64,000 bases of DNA from Miscanthus floridulus (lineage: Eukaryota > Streptophyta > Magnoliopsida > Poales > Poaceae). Below the pieces are notes generated by a model. The model saw nothing but the letters and a program-made list of their open reading frames with translations. It was not told the DNA's origin and made no database searches. Below are positions 33,360 to 45,434 of the stretch, piece after piece (within the stretch, counting starts at the first letter, position 1; every line of letters starts with the position of its first letter). The position numbers and the translations under genes were made by a program. The DNA lies in assembly GCF_019320115.1 (NCBI RefSeq), contig NC_089584.1, positions 104,213,111 to 104,277,110 of the forward strand, given 5' to 3'.

Positions 33360-35249
33360 TGAAAGTTCTAGTTTAGTTTTGGTGAATTGATGAAACCCTA
33401 AGTGCTAACCTAGTTTATCAAAGTGATCATGAGATAGGTCGCACATTCCAAGTAATGGAGCAAGTGGTGAAGATCATGACGATGGTGTGACCATGGTGAT
33501 GATCAAGTGCTCGGCTTGGAAAAGAAGAAAGAGAAAAATAAAAAGCTCAAGGCAAAGGTGAAACTTGATAGGAGCTTCTTTTGGTTTGGTGATCGAGACA
33601 CTTAGCGAGTGTGATCACATTTATGATCGATAGCCATACTATTAAGGGTGAAACTCGTATCAAAATGTGGTTATCAAAGTGCCACCAGATGTTCTAACTC
33701 ATTGCATATGCATTTAGATTCTAGTGAGTGCTAACACCCTTAAAAATGTTTGTGAAAATATGCTAACACACGTGCACAAGGTGATACACTTGGTGGTTGG
33801 CACATTCAATCATGGATGACAAAGTTAGAGTTGAGAAGGGGTTGTCTCGAGGTGACCGGACGCTGTTCTAGCAGCGATCGGACTCAGCAGCCACGTCCAG
33901 TTAGTGGCACACAACGAAGGCTGCCCTCTGTCCTTTGACCATACGCCAAATAGTGAAAGTGATCGAACGCATAGGGCATGCGTCCTGTCAGGCTGTGACG
34001 TACGCTGATGCAAGCATCAGAGCGAGGCAGTGGTGACGGGACTCACCGACGTGTCCGGTCATGCGTGACCTAACGCGTCCAATCGTGATTTTGCCTCTCT
34101 GGATGCTTACTGGAAGTGACCGAACTCCAGGCGAGGGTGTGTCTAGTCATCTCCGTAGTGCGTCCGGTCTTGCTTAACCATGCGAGTGATCAAGTTGACT
34201 GTTGGGACCATGCGGTGCTCGTTGAACCATGGTGACACATGATAGCGGATCAGCGACCGGACTCTGAGGTGGTACATCCGATCAAACCGACCGACGCGTC
34301 CGGTCGTGTCGTGGAAGCTGACAACAGAGAGCCAACGGTTCTATTTCGAGGGGACGCCTATATAAGGCGTTTGGATGGCTCTAGCTCATTCTCGTGGCCA
34401 TTTGCATTGACATAGCAACCTTGTGAGCTTAGCCAAAGCCCTCCCACTTATCTCCATCATTGATTCATCATCTTTATGAGATTGGGAGTGAATCCAAGTG
34501 CATTGCTTGAGTGATTGTATCTAGAGGCACTTGGTGTTCATGTTTTGCTGCGGGATTCGCTTGTTACTCTTGGTGGGTGCCGCCACCTAGATGGCTTGGA
34601 GTAGCAAGGATCATCGAGCGAAGGAAGGTGCTTGTCTTCGACTCTGATCATGGTGATTGTAAGGGGTTCTGGATCTTTCTCTAGTGGAGATCCAAAAGGT
34701 ACTCTAGTGGATTTCTCATGGCTTGTGTGATCCTTATCTTGTGTTGGTTGTGCAGCACCCGGTTGCGGATTTGGTGTGTGATGCCAATTAGCGCATGAAC
34801 CTCTAAGTGATTGAATCGCCACAACAGGGACTAGCTTGCCGGCAAGCAAGTGAACCTCGGAGGAAAAATCATTGTGTCTTGATGGTCTCCATGGAATTCA
34901 TTGGTATTCATTGATTGATCACTTGCCACAGCGGTATACCTCTCTACCACTCTCTTGTATTACATTATGCCTTTACTTGTGTAGACCTTGTGGTAATTGA
35001 AACTAGTTAGTGTAGCTCTTAGTTGTAGTTCTCTTGTTAGCTTGCTCACCTAGGTATAAATTAGTGACTTAGCCTTGTTGTGATATACTTGAGATCATAG
35101 ATTTTAGAATTGGGTAGATGACTTGCAACACAAGTGTAGTGCTAGCGTAAAATTCGCTTCACCCTCTTATTTACTAGTCACTTGCCTTAATGTTGTAGTA
35201 TAATTTTTTTAATAGGCTGTTCACCCCCTTTAGCCATTAGGACCTTTCA
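33360..35249 (+). repeat. A 3' LTR, 1,890 bp
   Basis: Termini TGAAAGTTC and GACCTTTCA form a short inverted repeat. A TATATAAGG box lies near 34,358. Between 33,840 and 34,320 many degraded copies of GACCGGACGC-like motifs occur, comparable with the clean ones in F. The next five bases are ACCAC, a possible target duplication without a partner in the window. Confidence 0.85.
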
Positions 35250-35945
35250 ACCACTTCTGAGTCCAATTGCTGACGGGATGGTTCCTTTTCGCGGCAGGTG
35301 ACGACCTTCGTGTGCCCCAGCGAGAGTTTGTTCGTCGTCACCGTCTTGCGACCTTCTCGCCACGCTCTTCCGACGCAACTGACCTTCGATCGTGCTCCCT
35401 GAACACACAGATGAAAAAATCGATCGAGGGCATCCTCGTCGCGGGGGTGGTGCCCAGGATGAGGGCGGGTTAGTCGAGGCAGCGCCAGGTCGAGGGTTAG
35501 GGGAGGAGTGGTGCCGGGGTACCTCCCTTTAACACCAACTAATTGCTATTAACTCTGTCTTGAAAAGGATGCAAATCTAATTTTATTTTTAGTCACACCA
35601 TCTAGAATTTGCTAATAAAGAAATGGTATTTAATACTATTATGATAGTCAATACGTATACTATGTAAAAATACTCTATGATGAATATAATAACACCTATT
35701 TAATATTACAAATATTATTTTTTAATAAATTTTATTAAATTTAAAATAACTTTACTCGATATCATTTGAATTTTTTTTTTCAGAATTGAGGACGTATGCT
35801 TTTTCCAAATGGACAGTAGTGTACTGGTACTTGTACTCATTGATATAGCAATTTCGTGGCGATAGATGACCATGGATGTCGTCAGCGTCAGGTAACATCC
35901 ATATATATGCTCCGTACTTCCTCTCCTACGAGTTTAGGATGTAGT
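35250..35945. other. Unassigned DNA, GC-rich then AT-rich
   Basis: 35,260-35,520 is GC-rich with a 68-codon ORF that I cannot support as a gene. 35,530-35,830 is AT-rich with no ORF. No transposon ends recognised. Confidence 0.4.
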
Positions 35946-36292
35946 ACTTGTGTTTAAATTCAGTGCATATAAAGGTTAGGGATGTCACATCGGGTGTTAT
36001 GTCGAGATGTTATATGTGAATATTCGGATAGTAATAATAAAATAAATTACAGAAGTCCTCAATAATTTGCGAGATGAATTTATTAAGCCTAATTAGTTCA
36101 TCATTAGCATATGTTTACTGTAGCACTATGTTGTCAAATCATAGACTAATTAGGCTTAAAAAATTCATTTCGCAAATTAGTCACAATCTGTGCAATTAGT
36201 TATTTTTTAGTCTATATTTAATACTCCATATATGTTTTCCAAACATCCGATATGATAGGGAGTAAACTTTAGGGGAGGAACTAAACAAGGCT
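35946..36292. mobile_element. MITE-like element of a common grass family
   Basis: The right end reads AGGAACTAAACAAGG and the left end is a degraded inverted counterpart. Inside, GATGAATTTATTAAGCCTAA at about 36,071 and its near reverse complement at about 36,145 form a large stem. I recognise the phrases ACTAATTAGGCTTAA and GATAGGGAGTAAACTTTAGG from very abundant grass MITEs whose ends read GGCCTTGTTTAG. The superfamily was not determined. Confidence 0.65.
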
Positions 36293-37318
36293 AATTTCAT
36301 TTTTTAGGATGATAAGATTTTGACCAACTATCGGTTTATTAATATATTTATTAAAATTGATCTTTTAATCATAAAAAACTACTTTCAATTTCAATAAATA
36401 TTTAATAGCACTTATTTTGTATCATAAAAGTAAGTTACCAAAAAAAACAAATATTTCAGGGGAGTACAGATTTTATGCGCCGCAAAAAAAAAATGCATGG
36501 GTATATGCCACGTGCATAGATATGCAGATAGAGAGAAGTCCGGCCGTTGCTTATGTGTTAGGCAGAACCTCCTATTTTATTTGTTGTCATTATTATATTG
36601 GAAATCTTTCCTTGGCATCCAAGGATCTCCATGTTCATGCTCTGGTCAAGCACTAAAGTGCGTAGCTAGCTTAGTGTCAAGGTAGCCGCCAAATCGTGTA
36701 TATAATCCCCTAATTTTCTTCAGGGAAACGAAGATCAGCTGATTGATTTTGTCCGCTTTCGTTGTTGATCAGTCCGGGTCTCCGAGCTGGGCATCTGAGC
36801 TTGGTCGTCAAGGCTCTGGGCTCATATGCTTCGCTCTCAAGGCTGCTAGCTGCTACTGGTCAGCAGGTCAACTCGACTATAAAAACTAGAGACTGCTAGC
36901 TGCTAGTCTAGCAGTGCTAGACTGCCAGGGGCCTGCGGCCCCGACAAGATCTTTATATTACCGTTCGATCAGCATCCATTCCCATTGTTTAATGCACCGG
37001 TTAATTGAACAATAATAAAACTTTCAACTAGAAATCTAGAACCTTTAAAACTTTCAACTAACCAGGACATTTTCTAGTCTAGCAGTGCTTTTAACCGGTG
37101 GGTTTGATTCCCAGAAACAAGTGGTGAGTACAGGTACAGAGTACAGCAGAGCTGTTGACCTGACACCGTCGGCTTCTAGAAGGTCGCGTGTCTGCGCTGG
37201 GTTCGTGCAACTACGCGCCTGGCGCTATCGTGGGCGTTGGGAATGAACCCTTTTTAAAATCTGGTTGGCAAACGAAACGAGCGCACGTCACAAGCCACTG
37301 GTACAAGTACGGAGTTGA
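36293..37318. other. Unassigned low-copy-like DNA
   Basis: Mixed composition, no convincing ORF or transposon terminus. Short direct repeats CTAGCTGCTA and CTAGTCTAGCAGTGCT occur at about 36,843-37,090. This is the best candidate for ancestral host sequence. Confidence 0.35.
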
Positions 37319-37500
37319 TGCGCGCGAAGAGCGCAGAGCCACAAGAAACAAATGGAATTTGTGCGCGCACCTATGGATCGGATCGATGCAGCGGTTCCAT
37401 CGGACCCACGCGCGCGAAGAGCGCAGAGCCACAAGAAACAAATGGAATTTGTGCGCGCATCTATGGATCGGATCGATCCAGCGGTTCCATCGGACCCACG
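37319..37500 (+). repeat. Tandem duplication, two 91-bp units
   Basis: A unit starting GCGCGCGAAGAGCGCAGAGC at 37,319 repeats at 37,410 with only a few changes. It makes matching short ORFs on both strands, not supported as genes. Confidence 0.9.
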
Positions 37501-37812
37501 AACCACGGGTCTTTCGGTTGGCTGGTTCGTATTATTGCTGGTTCGTGAAAGACTGAAAGAGATCAATAGGGGTCCATCCATCGATCTTGACGGCAGAAGC
37601 ATAAGAAAAACGTTATTTCGTGGCTTATGAGATGTCACGTTTCAAAATTTTCTCTCCAGACCGAGGTGCCAACTGCCACCACGTACGTATAGCAGCCTGT
37701 TTGGTAGGCTGGCTGGGCTGGCTGGTGTTGGGCTTATCAGCCCAGTCGTTCGGCTGGTGTTATAAGTCGTAGTGTGTGTCGGCGTCTTTCATTTTCTCCT
37801 CTTTCTCCGTCA

Positions 37813-37907
37813 ATGGCTAGGGTTTCCCGCACACGCGTCGCTCGTCGCCCTCTCTACGTGCGTTTTCCGGCGGTGGTCTGCGCCGCGTCGCCGGGCCCCT
37901 TTGGTGG
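37813..37907 (+). pseudogene. Possible host first exon cut by element C
   Basis: An ATG at 37,813 opens an Arg-rich frame (M-A-R-V-S-R-T-R-V-A-R-R) that stays open for 32 codons until the C LTR starts at 37,908. Upstream is a pyrimidine-rich leader and a GTTATAAG motif near 37,759. The GC-rich composition resembles grass 5' exons. No homology was recognised, and upstream 37,690-37,750 includes a phrase (GCCTGTTTGGTAGGCTGGC) like common grass MITE ends. Weak call. Confidence 0.25.
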
Positions 37908-39218
37908 TGTCGGTGTTTCGAATAAGCGCCGGCAAGTAAATTTATATTTATGCGCGTTAGGCCCGGATGGTGCGCTAAATGACACAAGATTTATACTGGT
38001 TCGGGCTGAATGTCCCTACGTCCAGTCTGTTGCTGCTCGTGTTATTAGCACCGAAAAATGGTTCGTAGTAGGGGGTACAAACGATCGAGAGAGGGACTGG
38101 TCCCAAGTCTCTGATGGAAGGATCGAAAGGATGCCAAGAGCCTGGTAGCAGCTTGACTGTGTGTTGTGTTGTTCGTCAAAAGTCGGTCCCTCATGTGGGG
38201 AGCCCTGCCCTCCCTTTTATAGAACAAGGGGGAGCAGGGGCTACAGATGGGAGAAAGGAGAAAATACCAAGGGTATAGAAGGTACTTCGAAGGAGCCGGG
38301 TCTTTCTTTTTTCCCGTGTCTGCCCTGTATGACATGGCAGACCGTGTTAGAAGCGGCGTGCTTGTTGATCTTCGTAGGCCATGCCCTGGCCTCTTTTAGC
38401 AAGTGGGTGCGTCCCGTCCCGCCCCTGCGGGCGGCGTGTCGGACGGGGTTGTTGATCTCTGACCCCGTGGGGAGCGGATGGCGCGGCGACTGCTCGTTTG
38501 TCACTGTAGGAGACGGGAGTCCCCGCTTGGAACGTAGTGGTTGTCGTATGTCCGCGTCGAGCTCTTCGCCCGGAGGCTGAAGGCGGCGCCTACAACACTG
38601 TAGGGCGAAGAGCACGCGCCCGCAGCACTATTCAGGCTCTGCCACGCCTGGAAGGGTCTAAGCGCCCATCCCGTCACGCCCTGATGGTACTTTCCTGTAG
38701 GGGCGCAGGGTATGATCCTTGATGCCGCGGTTGACCTGAACGTCTTGTCTTACCCTGTACCTATCATCATGAGGGAGCGGGGAGAGGTCGTCAGGTGAGA
38801 CGGAACCAGTCTTTAGTCATTGGGTGAGGCGAGGTCCATCCTCGGACGTCGGGCGAGGTGGAGCCTAGCTTTTATCCGTCGGGCGAGACCGAGCCCGGCC
38901 CTCGGGGGTCGGGCGAGGCGGGGTCTAGCCCTTAGCCCTCGGGCGAGGCGGAGCTGACCCACGGGCGTCGGGCGAGGCGGGGTCTAGCCCTTAGCCCTCG
39001 GGCGAGGCGGAGCTAGCCCACGGGCGTCGGGCGAGGCGGGGTCTAGCCCTTTGTCCTCGGGCAAAGCGGAGCTGGCCCACGGGCGTTGGGCGAGGCGAAC
39101 CCAAACTCCCGTCATTCGGGCAAGAAACGCAGTGGCGCCCTTGTCCATCTGAGAGTTTTTAACGTTCGATGGTTATTAGTTCCACCTCCTGGGGTATCCC
39201 AGTATTATGTCCCCGATA
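37908..39218 (-). repeat. C LTR, 1,311 bp
   Basis: Starts TGTCGGTGTTTCGAATAAG and ends CCCCGATA, collinear with the B LTRs but a distinct subfamily with more GC. - strand TATA box at 38,213-38,222. Array of about 30-bp units at 38,793-39,113 alternating GGGCGAGGCGGAGC and GGGCGAGGCGGGGTC forms. Confidence 0.88.
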
Positions 39219-39793
39219 GTAGCCCCTGTGCCCCTGGGTGATTCGGACAGAATCGCTTGGGGGTGTTTTCGATTTCGTCGGAGTTAATTCGCCAGAGGGT
39301 GCGCGTGAGCACACCTGATGGGTGTAGCCCCCGAGCCCCCGGGTGATTCGAGTAGAGTCACCCGGGGGTAGCATCGGACCCTCCGTGGGTAAGGCCTTAA
39401 GACTTGATTTTTCATCAACTGGATATTCTTAAGCGAATCGTGGTATTCTGTTTGCGGGAATTTTATTCAATGCTGGCCTGGCTAGGACCCGACTGCGGAT
39501 CGAGGCCCTAGTGATGCTTGCGTCCTTGAGTCCTGGTAGTTTGCGGGCCTATCCCTCGTTGGGACGGCCCTTTGGCTTCGAGGCCCTAGGTGGGCCAGAG
39601 GGAAAAGCTCTACGACCTGTGTCCCCTCGATGGAGAGAGAGTCCTGGTCCGCCTAGGGAAGGCGAACCGTTCGACGTGATTTTCTTGGGAAGAGATAGGG
39701 ATCGTGTGCGCGTGTCCCGCGAGGTGACGCGGTGGTATGCGTGGCAAGCTCGGAGATCAAGGCAGACGGTTGCCCTTCTCGCATCCATCGCCC
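39219..39793. other. C spacer between LTR and antisense gene
   Basis: Collinear with 18,720-19,393 of B. Both-strand ORFs at 39,511-39,855 and 39,549-39,851 overlap the promoter of the antisense gene and are not supported. Confidence 0.5.
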
Positions 39794-39825
39794 CTATAAA
39801 ACCACGGGGTTCGCCCCTAGGGTTC
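39794..39825 (+). promoter_or_regulatory. C antisense-gene TATA box and telobox-like motif
   Basis: CTATAAAACC followed 13 bp later by CTAGGGTTC, as in B. The ATG at 39,999 lies about 200 bp downstream of a leader rich in CCGCC/CATC. Confidence 0.65.
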
Positions 39826-39998
39826 CATATTTTGCCTCCTCGCCTTCGCATCTGAATCTTCCGCCATCAACCACTTTAGCCTCTAGCTCCCGTACTGCCG
39901 CCGTTGTTAGGCTTGCATCCGCGTCATAGCCGCCGTCAAGCTCACGCCCACGTCGCAGCCGCCATCAAGCTCGCACCCATCTTTTTCTTGACGCCTCA

Positions 39999-40536
39999 AT
40001 GGAGCTGTGGGGCAGATCTGGAATTATCCCTCGGCATTTGGAGGGCCTCGTTCGCCACGGCCTTCTTCGCCCGTCGGCCGCTGCCGAGGGGTGGCTGTTG
40101 CCCGGTGATGAGGACCAACCGTTGCCGCCCGAAGGGTATGTCGTGTCTTTTGCTATCTTTCATGAGCAGGGATTTGCCGTATCTGCGCATAGATTTCTTC
40201 AGGGGCTGTTGGATTACTACCAGGTGGAGTTGCAGCATCTTACTCCCAATGGGGTTCAACATATGGCGGCGTTTGTTGCCCTGTGTGAGGGTTTCCTGGG
40301 GATCGATCCTCACTTTGATCTGTGGCGGCACTTCTTTACCGTCAGTCTGTCGAAGAGGTAGATTAGGGGGAAGGAGGTGAGTGTGCCGATGGGATATGCT
40401 AGCATTCATCAACGCCATACTCGGTCGAGCGGCTACCCATTGATGCATTTGTCGCCCTTCAACAAGGGGTGGCATTCGTAGTGGTTTTACGTCAGGGACA
40501 ACGTGAATGCCCCCCCTACCGAAGTATTCAGGGCGC
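39999..40536 (+). pseudogene. C antisense gene, exon with Transposase_28-like domain
   Basis: 120 codons from 39,999 end at a TAG (40,359). The frame then continues to 40,536, where D is inserted. Residues about 30-115 match the pattern I recall for the 'putative gypsy type transposon' domain (Pfam Transposase_28): a P-P-x-G-Y/E-V-V-x-F start, G-F-x-V-x-A-H-R-F, L-x-P-N-x-x-x-x-x-A-x-F, C-E-G-F-L-G-I and H-F-x-L-W. The biochemical role of this domain is unknown to me. The gene continues at 54,219. Confidence 0.75.
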
Positions 40537-40934
40537 TATCGATGCGGGACCCACAGGATACCCCACAAGGGAGAGAGAAGATCTAGTCCAACTAGGATTC
40601 TTCCCATGTAATCTTAGTAGTAGAACTATTAAGTAATCCTAATAGGAAATCTCATTGTAAACCGACTAGGACTCTGGCCTCCTGACTATATAAAGGAGGG
40701 CAGGGCTCCTGAGAGAAGAGGACGACAATTGTACAACACAACATATCACAATCAATCCAACGCAAAGGCTAACGCTGACTGGACATAAGGTTATTACTCG
40801 ATCTACGATCGAGGGCATGAACCAGGATAAATCGACTATCTCTTGCGTTAACCATCGAGTTTAGCATACGCCGAAGCCCGAACATATTACCCCGGGTACC
40901 CCCATGGTAGGCTATCGGTGGTGAAACATCGACA
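40537..40934 (+). repeat. D 5' LTR
   Basis: Starts TATCGATGCGGG (the 3' copy has TGTCGATG, so the first G is mutated) and ends CATCGACA. TATA box CTATATAAAGG near 40,684. Next to it, at 40,936-40,954, the primer site CTGGCGCGCTAGGTAGGGG matches that of B. Confidence 0.95.
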
Positions 40935-40983
40935 GCTGGCGCGCTAGGTAGGGGCTTTCGGCGACTTTGCATCTGAGAGCTCG

Positions 40984-43900
40984 ATGGACCTCGACAACAT
41001 AATCTTCCCGACGGGATCAACTTTCATCTTTGGCTCATGGATCTGTGAGGCAGACAACAACGGCAAGCTTCAGGGCCATCTCCTCAAAGATCCAGATCAT
41101 CATAAAGAATTTCCTATTTCAACAACTACGACGGATCAGCTCACCAGAAGATTCACGTAGCTCATAGTATCCGATTCAAATCAGATTTCACGGCCACGCG
41201 TATCCGATTCGAATTCAAGTTCCAAGGCGAAGTTTTATCCGAGTGCTTTCAAGAAACCGAGTTCTTTTTTGGCAAGATTCCAGAGCACAACCCAAAACAA
41301 CTCGGATTTCGCTTAGAGTTCTTTCAAGAAGTCGAGTTCTTTTCCGTTTGGGCTCGACAACATGGCAAAATCCTATCAGGGACAGTTTGAAAGATCCTTT
41401 AATCCAATGTTCGGGATACCACTGACAGGAGCCCAGGAGGGTCTCATGCTAACGATAACATCGCAAGACTGTATCATCCACTGGCCAGGATCCGTTCCTG
41501 AAGATAGCAGAACCCAACTAGTCGGCACAACAACAACAGCTATTCTACCTTACCGAGAAGGAGACTCGATCTACGACATCGAGGCATCTACTAAAGTTAT
41601 CAGCGACTCCGACAGCATGAAAACTAACGCCAATAACAGAACGGCTCACGCATGAGAAGTACTCATGGTTCGACATCCTCGGTCACCATTAAATCCCCCA
41701 GAAGCACCCGATGTCAGGTCATCAGATGAATCAGAATCCAACATATCACCCTTTGCCCAGGGCTACGATGGAGAAACCGAGAGTCAGAAACAAGCTAGAG
41801 AAAGAAAAAACAAGTTGAAGCAAGGGCGCCAACACCGTGCTAGGTAGCACAGGGAAGCTTGGATCAGATATGAGTCAGAGTTGGCTGAGTATGACAAAAG
41901 AAAATCACAATGAGAAGTCGAAGGAAGACGCACGGCAAATACGCCTTACGATAAGATTTGAGAAGCATTAAAAGAACTCGAAGCAACTTCACATCCCGGT
42001 GAGAAGTATGAATAGCTCCAGGACTTGCTCCGATCGATGATCCTAAGAACTCATGAAGAGAGAGCTCGATCAAGACTACCTGCTAGATCAACAACCCACA
42101 GGCAAGAAGATCAAAATCAAAGGAAATCCGCTTTCAAAAGACTTGGGCCGGGTGGAAGCCATAACGGAGGAAGTAGGAAGGAACATAATCAAGGCCACCA
42201 ATTTGAACAACCAAGGAAGACCAGGAGTAGGGTGCCTACCCAGACAACCTCACAAGATTATTCCCATCAAAACGACAGTTGGCCAGAAGAAGGTGCCGAA
42301 TCCGAATTCAAAGAAACCAGGACACACGACAGATTCCCCTGTTTCGTGAACAGGCTTGCATTGGTACGATTACCTCACAAATTCAAACCATCTAACCACT
42401 CCAAGTATGATGGCAAAACTGAACCAAGGCAATGGCTCAGAATATATTCACAATCAATTGAACTAGCCGGAGGAGACGACGATATCAAAACCCTATTCTT
42501 TCCCATGGCACTAGAAGCCATGCCCCTCCAATGGTTTGACAAACTGAATCCAGGATCTATCAGAAATTGGGAGGATTTGCAAAGAGCTTTTTGTGAGAAT
42601 TTTGTAGGAATCATTACACACCCAATCACTCATGTAGAACTAAAAGGACTCAAGCAAAAGGGAGGTGAAAGTCTCAGAAATTACTATCGACGATTCGGCG
42701 AACTACGAGCTCAAGTGCATGACATAACCGAACGAGAAGTAATTGAAGCTTTCTCTCATGGAATCATAGCTAGGTGGCAATTTCAAGACTTCTGCAAAGA
42801 AAATCCGAGAAATAATGAAGAATTCAGACGAACAGTAGAAAAGATGATTACTGCAAAAGAAAAAACACGAGAGAGGTTCCCGGACAAAAGCAACCAGGAC
42901 AACTCGGACAAGCAAAATCACCGAAATAGTAGACATCAAGAAAGAAAACATAGACCAGACAATACTGTGGCAATGGCCGACAAATCAAAGAAGTTTTCCA
43001 AACCCAGAAGATATGATGACATTGAAAACATACGTTGCCCATTGCACCCTAATGGGAGGCACACCATCGGAAATTGCTACACTTTCAATGATCGATACAT
43101 AAGAAAAGATAGTAAAGAAAACACCAAAGAGGACAATCAGAAAAGAGATGAAGACAACCACGAGGACAAAGGATTCCAAAAACCCAGGGGAACGGTAGCA
43201 GTGATCTTCTCAGGGGCTCCGGATTGCAGAAGCAAACATCAAGAAAAACTAGCACTACGGACCATTATGACAGCAGAACCGGCTACACCAAGATATCTCA
43301 ATTGGTCACAGTATCCTATCCAATTTACCAGAGAAGACCAATGGACTAGCGTGGGAAACACAGGCTATTATCCACTAGTTCTAGATCCAACTATTGCTGG
43401 TATGACCGTCACCAAAGTACTAATCGATGGGGGAGCTGGACTCAACATCATCTTTTCAGAAACTCTAAGGAAAATGGGACTACAACTCGCCAGGATGATC
43501 ACGCCAACAAGCACACCTTTTTACGGAATAGTACCCGGCAAAGCAGCCATGCCACTCGGACAAATTACTTTACCCGTTACTTTTGGAACTCCTTCAAACT
43601 ACCAAATAGAGTTTATCAAATTTGAGGTCGCTGACTTCGATTCGTCATATCATGCAATCCTCGGACGCCCAGCACTGGCCAAATTCATGGCAATACCACA
43701 TTATCCGTACTTACTACTTAAGATGCTAGGACCCAATGATATCCTTTCTCTTCGAAGCGATTTGAAGCGTGCTTTTGACTGTGACGTTCAGGCGATCCAA
43801 ATTGCAGCTAAAGCACAAGCCGATAATGGAAGAAAAGAAATAGCCGCAATCGCTGCAGAGACAAGCCAAGAAGAATTAGAAATACCGGCTAAAAAGCCCA

Positions 43901-44004
43901 GCATCATCGCACCACCAAAAGAAGCCGACGTCAAGCAAATTGACTTAGGCACAGACGATACCTCCAAGACAGCAACCATCAGTGCTCACCTCTCGGCAAA
44001 ATAG
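40984..44004 (+). pseudogene. gag: D gag and protease
   Basis: The frame opens at the ATG 40,984, 49 bp after the LTR. Stops near 41,158, 41,311, 41,653, 41,845, 41,911, 41,960 and 42,015 interrupt the N-terminal third, then 659 codons are open to a TAG at 44,002. The capsid block with A-M-P-L-Q-W-F-D-K-L is near 42,517. The nucleocapsid has a C-P-L-H...H...C cluster near 43,033-43,080, a Cys/His variant usual for Tat gag. The protease has L-I-D-G-G-A-G near 43,420 and I-L-G-R-P-A-L-x-K-F-M-A near 43,659. Confidence 0.9.
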
Positions 44005-45434
44005 GAACTCGCGCTCACCAACTTTCTTCGAGACAACAAAGATATCTTCGCTTGGAAGTCGGCCGACATGCCAGGAGTCCCAAGGGAGTTGGCTGAGCAC
44101 AGAATTGATGTTAATGAAAGCTCCAAGCCTGTAAAGCAACGGCTACGACGATTCTCACCTGACAAAAAGGTAGCAATTAAAAAGGAAATAACAAAACTGA
44201 TGGTAGCCGGATTCATCAGGGAAATCCTTCATCCAGACTGGCTAGCAAACCCGGTCCTTGTGCAGAAGAAAAACATGGACGAGTGGCGCATGTGCGTCGA
44301 CTACACAGATCTCAACAAACATTTCCCAAAAGATCCGTTCGGGCTACCATGCATTGACCAGATAGTTGACTCAACAGCAGGATTTACACTATTATCTTTT
44401 CTCGATTGCTATTTAGGGTATCACCAGATCGCACTAAAAGAACAAGACCAGAGCAAGACATCTTTCATCACCCCGTTTGGTGCCTACTACTACAAGACCA
44501 TGTCATTTGGACTAAAGAACGCTGGCGCCACGTACCAAAGAGTTATCCAAACTTGCCTTGGGAATCAAATCGGTGAAAATGTGGAGGCATACGTGGACGA
44601 TGTAGTGGTGAAAACAAAGAACCCAGACACTCTGATTGAAGATTTAAAGCAAACCTTCGAAAACTTGAAGAGATGGAGATGGAAATTGAACCCAAACAAA
44701 TGTGTATTTGGAGTTCCCTCAGGACAACTACTCAGATTTTTGGTCAGTCAGCGCGGGATCGAAGCCAGCACCAAGCAAATTCGAGCTATAATAGAAATGG
44801 GCCCACCTAGAAGTATCAAAGATGTGCAGAAACTAACAGGATGCATGGCGGCCCTCAACCATTTCATATCAAGACTCGGCGAAAAGGGGTTACCTTTCTT
44901 TAAACTACTAAAGAAGATAGACAAGTTCAAGTGGACAATAGAGGCCGACGAAGCTTTCAAAAAACTTAAAGAATACCTCACCTCGTCGCCTGTACTGACA
45001 CCTCCAAAGAAAGATGAAGATATGATGCTATATATTGCGGCGACTTCTACCGTAATCAGCACGACAATAGTCATAGAAAGAGAAGAACAAGGGCGCGTGT
45101 ATAAAGTGTAACGTCCCGTATACTACATCAGCGAAGTACTGTCAGAATCCAAATCCGGTACCCACATGTACAAAAACTACACTACGCTCTACTCATCACC
45201 TCACGCAAGCTTTGCCACTATTTCAAAAGCCACAAGATTACCGTGGTGACAGATTTTCCACTCGGAGACATCCTACACAATAAAGATGCCATGGGGCGCA
45301 TATCCAGGTGGGCAGTTGAAATCAGAGCTCTTAACATTGATTTCACCCCGCGGAAAGCAATCAAATCTCAAGCCCTCGCCAATTTTGTGGCCGAGTGGAT
45401 AGAGATTCAACAGCCTTTATCAGATACAATCCTT
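44005..45434 (+). pseudogene. pol: D reverse transcriptase and RNase H
   Basis: Same frame as gag-pro, so the element encodes one fused gag-pol. RT has W-L-A-N-P-V-L-V-Q-K-K near 44,239 and an intact Y-V-D-D at 44,590-44,601. Classical RNase H begins near 44,990. A TAA at 45,109 and a frame change near 45,170-45,190 break it. The new frame holds from 45,243 to the end of pol. Confidence 0.9.

Larger units (their letters stand above)
10673..35249 (+). mobile_element. A: Ty1/copia Sirevirus-like element, 5' LTR missing, split by two insertions
   Basis: Gag, protease, integrase, RT and RNase H appear in copia order (integrase before RT) and are collinear once the insertions at 14,592-16,390 and 17,298-31,763 are set aside. 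The long gag with an acidic, Lys-rich tail, the several polypurine-like tracts before the 3' LTR and the LTR termini TGAAAG/CTTTCA fit the Sirevirus (Maximus/SIRE) lineage. No 5' LTR or primer binding site precedes the gag. The 3' LTR is at 33,360-35,249. Confidence 0.85.

Noticed and set aside
33825..34849. Short - strand ORFs in the A 3' LTR as host genes
   Set aside because: They lie fully inside the LTR, are short, and have no features beyond open frames in motif-rich DNA.
35267..35473. 68-codon GC-rich ORF after the A LTR
   Set aside because: No similarity recognised, no promoter or splice context; left as unassigned DNA.
37188..37638. Overlapping ORFs on both strands with internal protein repeats
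   Set aside because: They are produced by the 91-bp tandem duplication; all frames look repeated and none has a recognised domain.
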